Of a DNA stretch of 32,559 nucleotides, positions 29,902-32,559 are shown piece after piece. Under the pieces are notes generated by a model. It made no database searches and had not been told where the DNA came from. It was given only the letters and a program-made list of their open reading frames with translations. Made by a program: the position numbers and the translations under genes. The stretch's first letter is position 1. Each line of letters begins with the position of its first letter. Source of the DNA: an uncultured Eggerthellaceae bacterium (GTDB lineage Bacteria > Actinomycetota > Coriobacteriia > Coriobacteriales > Eggerthellaceae); contig CAUEBO010000027.1 of assembly GCA_958454405.1 (NCBI GenBank), forward strand, positions 1 to 32,559, given 5' to 3'.

Positions 29902-30965
29902 GCTTGCTCTACCTCCTCGATCATGCCGCCGCCGAGCACGGTGTCGCCCTCGTACAGAACGGCGTATTGGCCCGGCGCCGTCGTCGGCTGCGGGCTTCGG
30001 AGCACGATGCGCGCGCCCTCGGAACCTTCCGGTTCAATGATACACGGAACCGCCCGGCTGCGGTACCGCAGTTTCACGAACGCCTCGCGGGCGGCTGCGG
30101 GACGCTCGACGGCCTGCCAGTTGACGCGTCCCACGCGCACGGCGGCCACCTGCGCTTCCTCGGCGAAGCCCACCACGAGCTCGCGCGCGGCAGCCCGCTT
30201 CTCCACCACGTAGTACGGCGCCGGCGCCGCGATGCCGATGCCCTTTCGCTGCCCGACCGTGAAGTTCGACAGCCCGTCGTGGCGGCCGAGCACGTTGCCC
30301 GCGCGGTCCACGATGGCGCCCGGCTCGTCCGCAATCCCCCGCTCGCACAGGAAGTCGCGGTAGTCGCCCTCGATGAAGCACACGTCCTGGCTCTCGGGCT
30401 TCTCGGCCACGGGCAGGCCCAGATCGGCCGCCGTGAAGCGCACGTCCACCTTCGTCATGCCCCCCAGCGGCAGCACGAGGCGCGCGAGCTGGTCCTGCGC
30501 GAGCAGCGCCAGCATGTAGCTCTGGTCCTTGCGGACGTCGAGCGCCGTCTTCACCGCGAAGCGCCCGCTCGCCTTCAGACGGACGATGCGGGCGTAATGC
30601 CCGGTGGCTATGCGGTCGCACCCGTGCTCGGAAGCGGCGGCCAGCAGGGCGGGCACCTTGCACAGCGCGTTGCATCCCACGCAGGGGCTCGGCGTCAGGC
30701 CGCGGGCGTACGACGAGACGAACGGCTGGATCACCAGCCGTTCGAAGGCGTCCACGCAGTCGCGCTCGACATGCTCGATCCCCAAGCTCGCGCACACCGC
30801 CGCCGCGTCCGATGCCGCGCACGCGCTTGCCGCGTCGTCATGGAAGCGGCAGGTGACGCCCAGCACCTCGTACCCGGCGCGCATGAGCAGCGCAGCCGAG
30901 ACCGCGCTGTCCACCCCGCCGCTCATGCCGAGGGCTATTCGTCCTATGCTGCGGTTCGCAGGCAT
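29898..30965 (-). CDS. mnmA: tRNA-specific 2-thiouridylase MnmA
   Basis: A 355-residue enzyme that makes 2-thiouridine at position 34 of tRNA(Lys/Glu/Gln). Motifs are the PP-loop ALGMSGGVDSAVSAALL, the first catalytic Cys region SPCVGCNALCK, ATGHYARI, the KDQSYMLALL helix, the second Cys in SQDVCFIEGDY, and GQRKGIGI. Both catalytic Cys are present. It is slightly short at the C-terminus relative to some homologues but complete. The start at 30965 has aaggag 7 nt upstream. First gene of the mnmA-coaE pair. Confidence 0.95.
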   Translation of the reverse strand: MPANRSIGRIALGMSGGVDSAVSAALLMRAGYEVLGVTCRFHDDAASACAASDAAAVCASLGIEHVERDCVDAFERLVIQPFVSSYARGLTPSPCVGCNALCKVPALLAAASEHGCDRIATGHYARIVRLKASGRFAVKTALDVRKDQSYMLALLAQDQLARLVLPLGGMTKVDVRFTAADLGLPVAEKPESQDVCFIEGDYRDFLCERGIADEPGAIVDRAGNVLGRHDGLSNFTVGQRKGIGIAAPAPYYVVEKRAAARELVVGFAEEAQVAAVRVGRVNWQAVERPAAAREAFVKLRYRSRAVPCIIEPEGSEGARIVLRSPQPTTAPGQYAVLYEGDTVLGGGMIEEVEQA

Positions 30966-31193
30966 CGCCGATCTCCTTCCCCATCCGTCGGGCACGATCC
31001 GGCATCCAGTATAAAGGAACCCGCGCGATTCGTCGCAGACATGGCGTCCGCGACGAGATCCCCGGCGTTTGCGGGACAAGGCTCCCAGCCAGCGCGAGGA
31101 CACGTCCCGCCGCCCCAAGCGAACCCCCGGCACCCGCTTGAACCGCAAGCCCCTCCGAAAATGCGAGCCCTCGCTCGCCCTCTCCCTCAACGC
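30966..31193 (-). promoter_or_regulatory. Gene-free stretch with the mnmA promoter region
   Basis: A good -10 (TATACT, minus strand 31013-31008) lies about 43 bp before the mnmA start; no convincing -35 is seen. The remaining 180 bp, up to the rpsA terminator, shows nothing I can support. Confidence 0.5.
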
Positions 31194-31228
31194 AAAAGCG
31201 GGGCCGACGCTCTCGCATCGGCCCCGCT
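31194..31228 (-). terminator. Intrinsic terminator of rpsA
   Basis: An 11-bp perfect stem (31197-31207, agcggggccga, with 31218-31228) is followed in the minus direction by TTTT. It begins 32 bp after the rpsA stop. Confidence 0.85.
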
Positions 31229-31260
31229 CGATCGAACAACCTGGAAGGTCGGCCGCGCCG

Positions 31261-32466
<1,206 letters not shown>

Positions 32467-32559
32467 AACGGACCCCTTTCGGTTCTTCTCTCGGGGACCC
32501 TTCGTCATGATTACTTGCTACTTCACCATGTTCGCTTGTGCAAGAAACTTGCCCGTGCA

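Overview
The window is GC-rich, densely packed bacterial DNA. Gene content points to an anaerobic, gut-type actinobacterium of the class Coriobacteriia, most likely Eggerthellaceae (Eggerthella or a relative). The reasons are an ArcD-type amino-acid antiporter, a Tat-exported molybdopterin oxidoreductase operon, a four-repeat ribosomal protein S1 and a LexA box of the Gram-positive/actinobacterial type. The genus is inferred from content and style only; no rRNA or tRNA gene is visible.

Layout. 1-2.3 kb: the 3' end of an unidentified gene, then an ArcD-like antiporter with a good terminator. 2.3-4.3 kb: small housekeeping genes (TfoX C-terminal-type protein, flavodoxin, D-aminoacyl-tRNA deacylase, ArsC/Spx-like protein). 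4.3-5.2 kb: a RelB-like antitoxin and PIN toxin whose promoter carries an inverted repeat exactly in its spacer. 5.2-8.3 kb: a YtrA-type GntR regulator with an ABC ATPase and two related permeases. 8.4-9.2 kb: a monofunctional peptidoglycan glycosyltransferase.

9.4-16.3 kb is the most interesting block. It is one tight operon encoding a YfhO GT-C membrane protein, a WecE-type sugar aminotransferase, an ArnC/GtrB-type polyprenyl-phosphate glycosyltransferase, two small EmrE/ArnEF-like membrane proteins and an ATP-grasp ligase. Together these suggest a lipid-linked 4-amino-sugar modification of a surface polymer, in outline a monoderm counterpart of the Arn (lipid A aminoarabinose) pathway. The aminotransferase gene contains an uninterrupted run of nine G immediately upstream of the codon for its PLP lysine, so the pathway may be phase-variable. 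A GH25 lysozyme-like protein follows under its own apparent near-leaderless promoter.

17.3-18.0 kb is non-coding and holds a 28-bp inverted repeat enclosing about 90 bp plus a strong stem-loop. 18.0-22.5 kb (minus strand) is a respiratory-type operon: a Tat-exported DMSO-reductase-family catalytic subunit, a four-cluster ferredoxin subunit, a ferric-reductase-like haem membrane protein and a TorD chaperone. Its upstream region holds a perfect 34-bp palindrome made of two copies of one 14-bp palindrome. 22.7-25.0 kb (minus) has an NrfD-like membrane protein, a GntR regulator and a slipin.

25.1-26.7 kb: a MefA-like macrolide-type MFS exporter with a strong promoter and a six-codon leader peptide, suggesting drug-induced attenuation. 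26.7-29.0 kb: uvrB (minus) with a LexA box at its promoter. 29.0-29.3 kb: non-coding, with direct repeats and nested inverted repeats. 29.3-31.0 kb: coaE and mnmA (overlapping, minus). 31.2-32.5 kb: rpsA (minus), with a terminator and a probable TTG start.
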